Shown: one piece after another, positions 44,237 to 55,591 of the stretch
Layout: the number at the start of each line of letters is the position of its first letter
Position numbering within the stretch: position 1 is the stretch's first letter
Assembly (NCBI GenBank): GCA_918026815.1
Contig: CAKJVC010000025.1
Span: 62,001-126,000 of the forward strand
DNA: 64,000 nt
DNA from: Chalara sp. BL73
Taxonomy: Eukaryota; Ascomycota; Leotiomycetes; Helotiales
Direction: 5' to 3'
Notes under the pieces: model-generated
Told to the model about the DNA's origin: nothing
The model's input: only the letters and a program-made list of their open reading frames with translations
The model's database searches: none
Made by a program: the position numbers and the translations under genes

Positions 44237-44665
44237 TCATGACGGAATCAAAACCGCACTATTAATAGGCGCGCCTCCACTCGTAGTCGTATCATTTATC
44301 CCCGTGCCGCTCTTCAACCAGCAATGATCACCCTCCTTGCTGACCACCGTTGCAACAATGCATTTCGGAGAACCATGCGCAACCGCATATCCCTGATTAT
44401 ACTTTGCGCATGCATTGATGCAGCTCGCCATGTCGGGCACCCAGAGTATATAAAGATCGAGCACGTCGGGGTTGCCATATTTCGCTCCACCAGGATAGTT
44501 GGTATTGCAATGTAGCGTGAAGGCGGCAATCGCGGTACCACCAGACGCGTCGTATGCAGAGAGAACGGCCTTGTCAGATGAGGGATCTGAGATACATGGT
44601 GTGGAGATTATGGGTGATGGACCGCCAGTTGGGGCTGTGGAAGACGAGACTTGAGAAGATGTCAC
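44237..44665 (-). pseudogene. Fragment of a secreted/surface protein with PAN/apple-like Cys domain
   Basis: The frame reads a Ser/Thr-rich stalk (SSQVSSSTAPTGGPSPIIST) and then a Cys-containing domain: HCNTNYPGGAKYGNPDVL, MASCINACAKYNQ, KCIVATVV and DHCWLKSGTG. The SC..AC..YN and CWLK words are those of fungal PAN-like domains in cell-surface proteins. The frame stops at 44237. No start or signal peptide is found, because the sequence changes character near 44665. It is probably a 5'-truncated gene. Confidence 0.5.
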
Positions 44666-45589
44666 GGAGCAGCTCGCACGTTCCGCGAGGGCTCGTTTTC
44701 AGCTCATGAGAAGCTAGCACGACGTCTGCGGCATGTGTGTATTCCTACTTGTAGAACTAGAGATCAAGCCAGGTAGGCTCTCGTAGCCTAGGAGAAAGTG
44801 GGTCGCACGCTCATGAGCACGTGCCATCCATTTCTCCGTGACATACACTTTCTTTTAAATCCTATAATAGAGACGTTGCGAGAGCCGCGGAGAGTGGGAG
44901 GGCTAGAGCATAGAGGAGGGCTCATTGTCTAATTTTAGTTTAAATACCTGCCTGTCCAATACTTGCGGTTAAGGAAAAACGCCAAGTATCTTTGTATATT
45001 CAAGGCTTGTAGCCTCTGGTTTCTAGGAGTTTACTCCTAGCGTCCTATCTTCGAATTCGGAGTAGGCCACGTGCTTCGCGCGAGCCTTAGACAGACGTAA
45101 AATACTACTACTACTACTCCTACTACTACTACTCTAATATGGGGCACCACCACGTCCTGACGTGAGTGCCTATTGTATTCTTGAGTGATTCGATTGATTG
45201 AGAGTTAAGTTCTTACTATGGTGAAACTAAGAGTATATATAACCCCATTCCGGGTCAGTGAACGACGCTCTTTCGTTCAAGTAGGTGAGCACGTGGCCTG
45301 CTCTAGTTAATTGTACCAACAGAAAACTTTTTTTCTGCTTTTTACACCGCATTTCGTACAACAATAATTGAATCAAATATTTGAGGACGGTTCCGCGGAA
45401 CAGGCCTTGTGCCGTACGACCCAGAATATGTGATTTCACAGCTAGATATCAAACTGCTAACTCCAACTTCGCCTAGAACGTAAAACTCCAAGTAGCGTAA
45501 TTGAAACACAATCTCAGACTATAGTTATATATCAAAGAAAGAGTTGTACGACATCAAAATAGCTCTCCAACTTCGCTTTTATCAAGTAT
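44666..45589. other. Unassigned repeat-like stretch with an ACT microsatellite
   Basis: No gene is supported. Related words such as gctcatgagaagctagcacg and acgctcatgagcacgtgcc occur near each other (44700 and 44808), as in a decayed element. A tract of (act) units split by cct lies at 45105-45133, like the one near 25977. Confidence 0.4.
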
Positions 45590-45940
45590 AGATCAGTTTG
45601 CAAAAGGTGCAACGCGCAATTCATGAACTAGTGTTGTTGCGCGAAAAGAACAGAGCACTTCGCAAAGCAAATAATGAGCTTAGTCGGCGCCGTCGTACAA
45701 AAAAGCGCCGAATACAAGGAGGATCATTTAACTAGTTTGCAAGACGCGCAAGATCTTTAAGCTCAAAGTGATGTTAATGCTCAATTACAAGCTGATTTCG
45801 CCCAAGATAGTAGTTGTACAGAGCAAAACGCACTATAACAACGACGCTGTGAATTGTGCGAAGAGTTTGGCTACAACGCGCGAACATGTCAAAAAAGTAG
45901 ATTAAAGCTTGAAGATTCAGATATTAAAGAGTTATAATTA
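45590..45940 (+). pseudogene. C-terminal tail of a pogo-type transposase
   Basis: The plus strand reads a coiled basic tail (ELVLLREKNRALRKANNELS, RRRRTKKRRIQGG), then in another frame LQADFAQDSSCTEQNAL and a CCHC-like CELCEEFGYNARTC. These are the standard end of a fungal pogo/DDE_1 transposase family different from the Fot1-like one at 7903. Stops and a frameshift show it is dead. The catalytic domain is missing. Confidence 0.6.
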
Positions 45941-46330
45941 ATTATTTGTATTGTTGTTTATATATTTAAGTATTTTGTACGATGCCAAGGAAAAAAATGG
46001 AAATTCGCTTGCGTTGGAAACTTGCTTGTGGGTTACGTTATAATATCCCTTTTTTGCTATGATCCTAGGAGCGACTATTATGAAAGCCGGGGAACATAGG
46101 AACGAGCTAGGGGCTAAGCAGAGAAGTATACTTTTTCAGTCAAAAGGAGGTAAGATGGAAAATGAATCGAGGGGCACGTCCTTTTGTGGTCAAAAGGAGG
46201 TGTCCAGCCAATCAGTAGACGGCAAACCTCTTTTACAGGTAAAAAGGCATGGCATACCGTTGTCGGGGTACACGTGTGCTGCGCGTGGGATGTTGCGGAT
46301 CATAATAGCAGGCTCCGGTCATCTGGACAT
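45941..46330. other. Intergenic
   Basis: No gene supported. A short word gtcaaaaggagg is present twice (46139-46150 and 46190-46201) in the same orientation. Confidence 0.4.
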
Positions 46331-49300
46331 TTAGTCCAGCTGACGAGCTATGGCTAGTTGATTTGGCGTCATCTGCCTATTAGGTCTAGTTTGCTCATTC
46401 TGGATAGCTTGCTGTAGCTGTTGCTGTTGCTGTAGCTGACGAGCCATGTCAGCTATGGCTAATTGTTGGGTGCCTGGCGGTGTTAAACTGTCTGCAAGAC
46501 TGGGGCCCTCTGCAATGGCGGGATGGTACTTCTCATTGTGTCTCTTCAACAAATTTCGGGTGGTAAATCCAGTCATGAAATAGGCGCAGGATGAATGTGC
46601 ACAACGATATCGTCGTTGGTGCAGGGACTCGTGCTTTGCTCGTTTTGACGAAGATTCAAAGCCATCGGCACTCAAGGCACAATGAAGGTATCTGCATACA
46701 AAAGCTGAAGCCCCATATGTGTCTCGGAAGGCTTGCAGGTCCTTCCTATCTAATCCAGGAAAGCTCACTATAGCGTTGTCATCCAACAGAGTCTCAACCA
46801 TCTGCTGGTAATAATGGCGGACCGCGCTGAAGTGCGTCGGATCGATATTACACGATTCCAAAGAAATCGCTGCTGGTTGTTAGAACTTGATGGTCGCATT
46901 TTGCTTTCAGGAACCCTTACTTTCAGGAGGCTTGTCCGAAGAATCCTCTCGGTTCATCTTCGCCCTGAAGACAAGCACGTCCGAGACCAGTCTCTTAATA
47001 TCTGGCAGATTTATTAATGCCTCAAGACCGAGAGTTTCGGTTATGTCGTTGTCTGCTTTACTTTTAGATGTGGAACCGAACCAATCGAGTGCGCTTTTTT
47101 TAAACTTCAACAGCAACTGAAGCTGATGCCGAAGTTCTGTAGAGAATGGACGTTGGTGTTGGTCTAACAGGCTGCAATATGCTAGAAGGTGTTTGTACCA
47201 GAACTTATCGGCGTATATTTGAAGACCATGAAAGCCTCGAACAACAATAGCCGCCCTTTCGGCATCTGTAGAATGCACCGGAAGCAAAGAGATACAGGAG
47301 TTCAGAAAGGTTACGCAAGAAAATGAGATATCCAAATGCGCGTTCTCCCGCCAAATGAAGGGGCGCCCTGCTTGATACTCTTCTTCAAGGATATATCTAT
47401 GAAGGTCAGTGATTGTGTATCCCTCGCCATGAGAAGAAGAAATTACTCTTTCGCTGAAAAATGTACGAAGTCTATAGTACTAGCAGGACCTTCTTCGATG
47501 AGAGGTCGGCAAAGATCCAGTATTTCTTTTCGAATCTTCGTCTTTGGAGTTAGGGTCGTAATTGAAGCGTCAAAAGCGATGCCATCGAGTAGCTCGTAGC
47601 TCTTCAGGATCCTATAAGAACAAGCCATCCATCCTAAAATCCGAATAGCCATATACGTTGCATTTTAGAGTTGCCAGGATCCATGATCCTGTCGAGAATA
47701 CGCCCGTACCTACAAGTTTGTTAATAACCTAGAACGGTATAATTTGCAGGACTGTGGCGGTGTTTCTTACGCTGCTTTGAGGCCCTTTGGTAAGTTCGTG
47801 GCTGCTTCTTCCAAAGCTGCATCACTATAGCAATACCTGAGCTCACCGACGACTAATCGGACCCACAAGAACATGCCTACACAGAGATTAGCATCACTTT
47901 TCTTGATATAGCGTTAAACTTGAGTACCATTTGCTTTTCCTACCAAAATTAATTCAATTCTATCCAATAAATATTGATTAGATGTAGGAAGTTTCGGTAT
48001 CTTGTATTTTACAAAAGACCGAATATCCCGGTCCACTTCCTGGCGTTCGTCAAGTGAGATTTGAGGCTGCTTAGAAATCTTTTCACGGATATGCACTTCT
48101 TTTCGACTCGAGAAAAGAACCTTGCAGCGTTTTGTTGGGCCTGTGCAAACAACCTGAAGCTCTTTTAATATCGTTTTCTGATTTTCCTTCGAGCATTCGT
48201 CGATCCCATCAACAACAATTCTTACGTATGCAATAATCTCAAGAAGTTGTGGTACCAGGATCCTGAGTTGAGCCATTGCGCAACTTACTCCACGATAAAC
48301 GAACTCGTTAGCGATAAGAGTGCAAATATCAGGATGCTGTCTGAGAATTTGAAGTACAATAACAGTTAGGATCTGGTGACAAATATTTCCAATATCTTGA
48401 CTGTTACAAAAGTAATAGCAAGCAGTCAGACCCGGTTTGTTCGTAAGTGTTTGAACGATATACGCGCACATGACACTCTTGCCTTAGATGGCGGTATCAG
48501 CAACGAAACTATTTTGACACGTAATAAGAATGTACCCGATCCAGGTTTTCCATCAAGCCAAAGGCACGGGCATTTTACATCATCCTTCATCCAACTCTCG
48601 AGCTGTGGCTCATTCGCTATCCACTCACATGTCCTGTCGTGCCGTCTTTCTGATATTCTTTCGTACTCCGTTTCCTGGACCTTCTCATCGGAAGAGAGCC
48701 ACGTAATAGAGTGCTGTAACTAAGAAATTCTCGCGTTCTTTTCATTTTCCTCGAGCATTTCTAGCTCTTGTTTCCGCCTTTGTCGAATCTCGTCTTGCAT
48801 TTTCGTGCGCGACTCTTTCGCTTCGACAATGTCAAAAGAAGTAGCTTCGATGTCAACGAAATCTCGCTGTTTTTTTAGAGAATCAATAATGGAGTCGAAT
48901 CGATTTCCGAAGTCTTTCCAAAGAGAGAGAAATATAATATGCCATGCTATAGTCGATTTCCAGTAAGTAAGCTACAAGTGGTCAAGATAAAGTTCAATTA
49001 CCTCTTCGCCGAAACAATTTGTATGCACGTTGATGGAAATCGAGAATTCCAGCGTATACTACAGCAAGAGCATGTTGAATTTCGAGATTATCGTTAAAGG
49101 CCTTCTTGTAACGGTCGAATCGTGGCAGGGCGGAGCCAATATCAGCGTACGCCGAAAGCAGGGCTTCAAAGATATCTCGATGATGACTTGCGATCTAGAG
49201 GGAGGATGAGCCAGAAATTTTGGAGACAGTTGGGTAGGCGAACCTCAAGCATCAACTTGATAGGAGCCTAATTTTTATGAGCCACTTCGTCCAATAAGTC

Positions 49301-49576
49301 GACCGGGTCCGTACGTACCCAGACGTATGGCAGGTAGGGTGTTCCATTACACAATACCTCAATTACCTTGCTATACTTTTCGATCCCTCGTAACAAAGGT
49401 TCGATACGGCGTAAGTTCTGAGCTGATTGTCGCTTCCTCTGTTTGTTGTCGATCTCGCGAACAGCCGACCAGAATTCTTTCAGCTCTGTCGACTCAAAGT
49501 TGTGCGCATCTTCTTCTGAAATTGACTGTTGGAGCTTTTCAAACGCATCAGCTATCACACTTGTTGGATTCTCCAT
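46331..49576 (-). pseudogene. NACHT (NLR/STAND) gene with DUF7708-like N-domain and C-terminal zinc finger; one 2-bp frameshift
   Basis: Exons joined by canonical introns give: ISEEDAHNFESTELKEFWSA...PYLPYVW-APIKLMLE-IASHHRDIFEALLSAYADIG (a fungal DUF7708-type N-domain); the NACHT P-loop GKPGSGKS, assembled across a 53-nt intron (48483-48535); ACYYFCNSQD; the Walker B-like RIVVDGIDECS; VLFSSRKEVHI; MFLWVRLVVGEL; then ILGWMACSYRILKSYELLDG, a helical region, and a C-terminal Cys/His segment FVCRYLHCALSADGF...YRCAHSSCAYFMTGF. A Gln-rich tail follows. One lesion is visible: an extra AT at 47651-47654 shifts frame between DRIMDPGNSKMQR and MAIRILGWMA. Such NTPases act in fungal immunity and incompatibility. 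Confidence 0.75.
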
Positions 49577-50496
49577 GTGAGGACGAGAAGAAGCTCATAC
49601 TCTTATCGCAAGGCTGTGTCATACTGAATGATAGGCTCTCTGCGAGGCGGTGGCAGATGATCGATTTTCCTTTACACCGCCTTGTAGGCTGAGTAAATAA
49701 ATCAGCCTCATTGATTATTCATTGTTCGTTACACGGAATAGTGCTGCTCGACAGAATTGTACTCCTCTCAATTATCGCTAAAGCTGTATTGGCAAAGAGA
49801 CGACGCATTTAGAGGGAAGATTTACAAGAAAAGATATTACAAGATGAATTTGTGGGACGACAGCGCACGGGCAGCCAAGCGTAGGCGGCTCAACATCTGC
49901 AATGACCACCAAACACAAGTAGCAACACCAGCACAACCATACCCACAGTCATACCTATTTCTCATCGGCTCCAATGATGTCTCTTCAAAACCATACGGAC
50001 AGCATAGTAACGGAACGACGTCTGACGCGCGGGGAAGGTCTGCCAAAGGGCCCGGCTGCTTGGCCAGCGACAATGGTGTTGCTACTAAAGAAGTCATGGA
50101 CGGCGCTGAGCGTGGACCCTTGGAATGCTGCTACGGAATGGTTCGTGGTTACCCTAAATTATACCACTACCAGACTACTAGATCGCTAATTGGGTTTAAT
50201 ATAGCTATCTGATATTCCTGTGAAGCTCAGGGGCGAATTGAACTCGACTTCGGAAAACATACCTGTGGACTTCCAGACCCCCAACAGGCTTTCGTTAAGA
50301 TTCGGACGCGATTCTACTATTTTCGAAATCCCAAGCCTGGCATCGTCTCGGATGCTTAGTGAACTACAATCTGTAGCCGAAATCAAAACGCAGCTCTCCT
50401 GCCATTCAAAACTTGAATTCCCTCCAAGAGGGTGTGCTAATCAGAATGGCAGACGCCGTGGAAAACCATCGCAGTCGTGGTTTCTGAATATAATTA

Positions 50497-50630
50497 CGAC
50501 AATTTACTAACCTACCACTCAAAAATCCCGATATTACTGAGATACCACCCAAAAAGTTTTTTATTACCAACCTACCACCCTAGAGTATATAATTACTGAA
50601 CTACCACCTTGAAAATTGAAGCTATTCCCA
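50497..50630 (+). repeat. MULE-1 left terminal inverted repeat
   Basis: One hundred and thirty-four bases starting cgacaatttactaacctacc and ending gaagctattccca. Inverted copy at 52850-52983. Confidence 0.93.
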
Positions 50631-50740
50631 ATCGAACTACGTACATAATCACCTGCATATTGTGACTCTGCTTTACATACGCCATCCCACAATGAAATTG
50701 AAGCAATTCCTAATCATTTTGCACTTACTCCCAAAGCTAT

Positions 50741-52858
50741 TTGAACTGTTTCAAACCTGATTTCAGAAGCTATTCGCAGTCCTTCACAATGCAACTCGGC
50801 GACCAATTTGAGTCAATTGACGCTGCCCGTGAGGCAATCAAGACCTACGTTTTAGGCCAAGGCGAATCCTACAAAACAGTCTCGTCGGACAAAAGTCGGT
50901 ATATTCTTGCTTGCAAAGATCGTGAATGCAAGTTTCGTATTCGAGCTACTCGGTCTAAGAAAGATATCATTTCAATCACAGTATTAGTTGCTCACTCCTG
51001 TACACCAGCCACTCATTATAACACGAAGCAATCGTCCTCAGTGCAATTCCTTAAGTCACATCACCGCGCTAGTGTTATTGATAACCGTAACATCACTCCT
51101 GCTACTGTACGAGCCAATGAACGTCTACAATACAGTAACAAAATCAACTATATGCAAGCCTGGCGTACAATTCAAGCCTTATTGGTTGAGATTGACGGCG
51201 ACGAAGCGGACTGCTTTGCCAAGTTCCCTGCTTACATTGAGCGCTATAAGGCTGCAGACCGGCGCAATTTCGCCCAGATTAAACTCTCTGAAAGAGGCAA
51301 TTTTGAAGGTGTATTCTTTTGTCCAGCTGGTTGTATTAAAGCTTGCAGCCAGTTACGTGCCTTCATTGCAGTCGATGGCACGCATACACGGTCCAAGTAC
51401 CGGATGCAGCTATTGATAGCTTGTGGTATCGACGCCAATAATAATGGTGTGCCACTGGCTTGGGCTTTAGTGCCTATTGAAGACGAATATTGGTGGACAT
51501 GGTTCTTTGAGCAGCTTTATATTGCTCTCCCAACTACTCGGATAGAAGATCAGATATTTATATCAGATCGTGAGAAAGGCATAGCGCCAGCGCTTGAAAG
51601 AGTATATCCTCTTGCCTTTCATGCATACTGCTGCCAGCATATTGCAGACAATGTACAAACGAAGTTTGGTAACGCATGCCGTCCTCTATTTTGGGCATGT
51701 GCAAGGGCAAAGAACAAGATAGCGTTTCAAAATGCTTTAAAGCTTTTATATAAGCAAAACGATAACGCCGACAAATATGTAGATCAAATACCACATAAGT
51801 ATTGGGCACGCTATGCCTTTCCATATCCAAGGTACGGCCAAGATACGTCTAACGTTATTGAATCACTCAATGGCACATGGTCTAATATTCGGAACTTGCA
51901 ACCACTTAAGCTGGTCGATGAGATCTATACGACAATTATGAAGACTTTCTATGATCGATATCACCGTCAACATTATAGTGCGATCTTACCCAATGTCATA
52001 TTGAATGCATTCAATGATCGATTACAGAGTTCAAAACGATATATGGTCTATCAGTCAGGCAATGGTATATACCAAGTTGAGATTCCAGATACAGGTATCA
52101 AACACATTGTTAATCTTGAGAAAAAGACTTGCGAGTGTATGAACTTTCAGGAGTATAGGTCTCCATGTACGCATGCAATTGCAGCTTGCAGATACGCCTC
52201 AATTGACCCCTTCAAAAAGTTCGCAAAGTACTTCAAGCTTAAGGTATATCGAGAAACCTATTCTTGGTTTATACAGCCTGTTTCTATTCGGGATCTGGAG
52301 TCTGATCCAAATATATACCCTCCTATTATCAAAAAACAGCGCGGTAGGCCAAAGACTAAGCGGATTAGAAAGGGCGATTATAAGAGAAAGCCAAAGCAAT
52401 GTAGTACATGTAAGGAATTTGGCCATGATAAACGCTCTTGTCGAAGACAACCTATTACCAATGGACGGCGGCAAAGAGCTCGGGACCGAGAACTATCCGA
52501 TACATCATCAACCAATAGTACAGATAGCTCAGAGATTAATGGCGAAGTCAGTGACCAGTTTGATATTGAGATGGCATTATACGATCAACGACATTCACAG
52601 GCTCTACTTACAATTAGCCATATGGAGGATTGCCCATTCAGTGAGTCAATGCCTATCGAAGGTATTCAGGTGGGTGATACTATTGTTGTTGATAGCAATA
52701 GTGCTATCTATAGCGATAGTGAACTATCTACAGTATCTAGTAGTAGATTCTCGGGCCTAGAAGAGGATTGGTGGAAAGAAAAGGGAGAAGCAAGTGGCGA
52801 TATTACAGCGACGGTAATAAGAACACGGTCTAAAGTCAAGCGGGTGCACTGGGAATAG
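50741..52858 (+). CDS. MULE-1 transposase
   Basis: The frame encodes 705 residues; the first 16 may be leader, with a better start at the Met at 50789 (MQLGDQFESIDAAREAIKTY). The N-terminal MuDR/FAR1-like DNA-binding region has CKDRECKFRIRA and HSCTPATHY. The DDE core has FIAVDGTHTRSKY (Asp212), FISDREKGIAPA (second Asp, about 274), CCQHIADN and NVIESLNGTW (Glu, about 373). A SWIM zinc finger (CECMNF..CTHAIAAC) and a CCHC knuckle (CSTCKEFGHDKRSC) follow. The last codons lie within the right inverted repeat. No lesion, so the element may be autonomous. Confidence 0.93.
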   Translation: MNCFKPDFRSYSQSFTMQLGDQFESIDAAREAIKTYVLGQGESYKTVSSDKSRYILACKDRECKFRIRATRSKKDIISITVLVAHSCTPATHYNTKQSSSVQFLKSHHRASVIDNRNITPATVRANERLQYSNKINYMQAWRTIQALLVEIDGDEADCFAKFPAYIERYKAADRRNFAQIKLSERGNFEGVFFCPAGCIKACSQLRAFIAVDGTHTRSKYRMQLLIACGIDANNNGVPLAWALVPIEDEYWWTWFFEQLYIALPTTRIEDQIFISDREKGIAPALERVYPLAFHAYCCQHIADNVQTKFGNACRPLFWACARAKNKIAFQNALKLLYKQNDNADKYVDQIPHKYWARYAFPYPRYGQDTSNVIESLNGTWSNIRNLQPLKLVDEIYTTIMKTFYDRYHRQHYSAILPNVILNAFNDRLQSSKRYMVYQSGNGIYQVEIPDTGIKHIVNLEKKTCECMNFQEYRSPCTHAIAACRYASIDPFKKFAKYFKLKVYRETYSWFIQPVSIRDLESDPNIYPPIIKKQRGRPKTKRIRKGDYKRKPKQCSTCKEFGHDKRSCRRQPITNGRRQRARDRELSDTSSTNSTDSSEINGEVSDQFDIEMALYDQRHSQALLTISHMEDCPFSESMPIEGIQVGDTIVVDSNSAIYSDSELSTVSSSRFSGLEEDWWKEKGEASGDITATVIRTRSKVKRVHWE

Positions 52859-52983
52859 CTTCAATTTTCAAGGTGGTAGTTCAGTAATTATATACTCTAG
52901 GGTGGTAGGTTGGTAATAAAAAACTTTTTGGGTGGTATCTCAGTAATATCGGGATTTTTGAGTGGTAGGTTAGTAAATTGTCG
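52850..52983 (-). repeat. MULE-1 right terminal inverted repeat
   Basis: Exact inverted copy of 50497-50630. It includes the last two codons and the stop of the transposase. Confidence 0.93.
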
Positions 52984-55312
52984 ATATAATTATCTTCGGC
53001 ACAGAGACTCTTGAGGAAAAGGTGGGCGAGTACTTGTCGAAGCGTAAGATGTATCTTCAAGATCCGCGTGATTGTGAGCGCTGCGTTCCCTACCGAAACC
53101 CACATATAATCCCACCGGAATCAGGCGAGACGATAATGACGGATTCATTTGATTCGGCACTAGGAGACCTTGAAATTAAACGACTAGAAGTTGGACCGGA
53201 TTTGCTTGCACAATTGATGGGGGATGAATTCCCTTTGGCAGAGACGGAGGCTCCGGATATCGTGAAAACTGCATTGTTTCGGTAGATCTCCCCTCGGTCG
53301 TCTGGGTTGCAATTGACTCATAGGCCCAACAGGCATCAAAAACAGGCATTGACTTTCATGGTGCATCGAGAGGAAGGCTGGGCTCTGGGGGATGGCGTCC
53401 GTGACATATGGAGTAGACAAGAGGATTCGTTAGGAAGGTCCAAGTAAGACTCAAATTGATCTTCAAACGTCTTCTGTCAATAACATGCTTTAGCAAGCTA
53501 TATAAACAACGTCAGCGGGTGCAGCTCAGATGAAGCACCCCCAGCTTTCCGCGGTGGTCTGCTAGCGGATGACATGGGTTTGGGCAAGACACTCAGCATG
53601 ATATGTCTGATTGCAGCCAATCGGACTTGCAACTCTCTTCCATTGCTTCCCATAACCCACGAATCGTTCCGTATATCATCCCCCATAAAGACAACTTTAC
53701 TCATTGTTCCTCCAGCCCGTAAGTGTTCACACAGCGGCTGCAACTCTCCAACTAACTCGTAGACAGTCATACAAACTTGGGAGAAGCAGTTTTATTTGTA
53801 AGTTTCCAGCCTCAGTTCCGGCCCCTATTGCCAGGGTAGTGCTTCTGGGATTTTCTATTGATATAATGGTGCTGAAAGTGTCTAGGCATCTGCAACCGGG
53901 GAAGCTGAAATGTTTCACTTATCACGGTCAGCATAGGAAAGACACGGAATTCTTTGGCCAATACGATGTTGTCATTACGACATACCACACTGTTTCTGCA
54001 ATTTGGCGGAAAAGCAATATGAAGCCGGAAAATGAGAAGTCTATATTCTCATTGACGTGGCATCGAGTGATTATAGATGAAGGTAAAGTATCTTGAATTT
54101 TTACCTAGCATTGCTAAGTGGGACTAGCCCACACTATCCAAAATTCCAAAAGCCAGCTAGCTCAAGCATGTTTTGCTCTCCGTTCCATGAGACGATGGGC
54201 AATAACCGGAACGCCCATCCAAAACAAACTCACAGATTTCGCAAGCATTGTCAGATTCCTGCAGGTTTACCCTTATTCGGATCAAAAGACTTTCGAAGAA
54301 GAAATAGTCAGGCCCTGGCAGAACTGTCACGGTCCAAATGCGCAAGGCTTTTTAAGGCTCAAAACTCTGGTGCAGGCTATCACTATCCGCCGTACCAAAG
54401 CTGTGGTTCAGCTTCCACCACGGATCGACGAAGTTCATTATCTGAATTTCGCACCGGCTGAACAAGAGAAATACCAGGCTGCAAAGATGCAATCCAGAGC
54501 TCTTCTCGAAGAGGCAATCTCTTCTGGAAATCAAAGCGGCAAGGCCTTTAATGCGTTATCGCTTCTCAATAGCCTCCGCTTGATTTGTAATCATGGCCTA
54601 CTCGAGCAGTCTCATATGGAAAAGAAAACAGCTCACATATTTCAAGACTCGCCTGGACGGCGCTCCCTAGAGGAAACTTCGAGCCCAATTTTTGGTGACC
54701 TTTTCGGCGGCGCTGCCGCATGTTCTATTTGCAGTGCGGATCTGCTAGAGGAATTTCTCGAGGGCTCAACATTAGATGATCCTAATGCCCAAGACCAACC
54801 GGCCCGCTATAGACGCATGATTTGTGAGCAGTGCAGTTCTCAAATAAGCTTCACCAAAATGGAGCAGATGCCTTGGAATAATAATGAGTCGCTCGACAGT
54901 GGTGAGAGCTCAGGACCTGCAACACCGGCAGAAGACGATGATGTGGTACCACCCATCGAATCTATGTCTACAAAGGTCAAAGCTCTTACGGCGGACCTAC
55001 TCAAACATCATGCCATAGAGAAAAGGTTACTTTCCGTCCCTACCTAGAGCCCTTAAAGCCAAACTCACTTCCGGCAGTGTTGTCATTTCGTACTGGACCC
55101 ATACCCTTGATCTGGTTCAGCTAATGTTGAACGATTGCGGGATTGCGTATACGAGAATTGACGGAAACATGTCTCTTCGCAAAAGGACGGATGCTCTGCG
55201 TGCATTCCAGCACGATAATTTTATCGGCAAATATCTCAAATACCATCAAAAAGTCGATAAATATCTGAAATACCACCACTGAATTTGGAGGCTTTCTCAT
55301 ATACCACAAATG

Positions 55313-55504
55313 ATGGTATTTCAGAAAGCCACCAAATAATTGATGGTATTTGAGAAAGCCTCCAACACTCTTAAATTTTTAATGGTATTTCAGAAAGCCA
55401 CCAAATAATTGATGGTATTTGAGAAAGCCTCCAACACTCTTAAATTTTTAATGGTATTTCAGAAAGCCACCAAATAATTGATGGTATTTGAGAAAGCCTT
55501 CAAC
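55313..55504. repeat. 69-bp tandem repeat inside MULE-2, nearly three copies
   Basis: Units begin atggtatttcagaaagcc at 55313, 55382 and 55451. Each unit contains ggtatttcagaaagc and ggtatttgagaaagc. The third ends early near 55504. Copies are almost identical. Confidence 0.9.
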
Positions 55505-55591
55505 ACTCGCTGTAAGCACGTTGTAGGTACGCTGTAAGTAGAATATTGGCCAGAAATCAATGTACTTTTATTGTTGTATTCCTAAAATCAA

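Larger units (their letters stand above)
50497..52983 (+). mobile_element. Mutator-like element (MULE-1), 2487 bp, inserted in the SNF2 gene
   Basis: Inverted repeats of 134 bp (50497-50630 and 52850-52983) look identical. They contain repeated TACCACC words. A 9-bp target duplication ATATAATTA is present at 50488-50496 and 52984-52992. Deleting the element and one duplicate restores the SNF2 reading frame. The intact transposase gene and identical ends show a very recent insertion. Confidence 0.95.
49844..55224 (+). pseudogene. SNF2-family (Rad5/HLTF-type) DNA-dependent ATPase, split by a MULE and 3' truncated
   Basis: ATG 49844 begins a basic N-terminus (ARAAKRRRLNICNDH). Introns join CCYGM to LSDIPVKLRGELNSTSENIP. 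A MULE then interrupts the codon run WFLNI/IIFGTETLEEKVG. Later exons give NRHQKQALTFMVHREEGWAL, GGLLADDMGLGKTLSMICLI (Walker A), VPPALIQTWEKQFYL, YDVVITTYHTVSAIW, HRVIIDEAHTIQ (DEAH, across an intron), RRWAITGTPIQNKLTD and, in another frame after a shift near 55020-55035, SYWTHTLDLVQLMLNDCGIA and the start of the last helicase motifs (ALRAFQHDN). The sequence stops at 55224, where a second MULE starts. The gene is dead by three causes. Relatives remodel chromatin or act in DNA repair. Confidence 0.85.

Noticed and set aside
55313..55504. CRISPR-like array
   Set aside because: The repeats are contiguous tandem units without spacers and lie inside a eukaryotic transposon.
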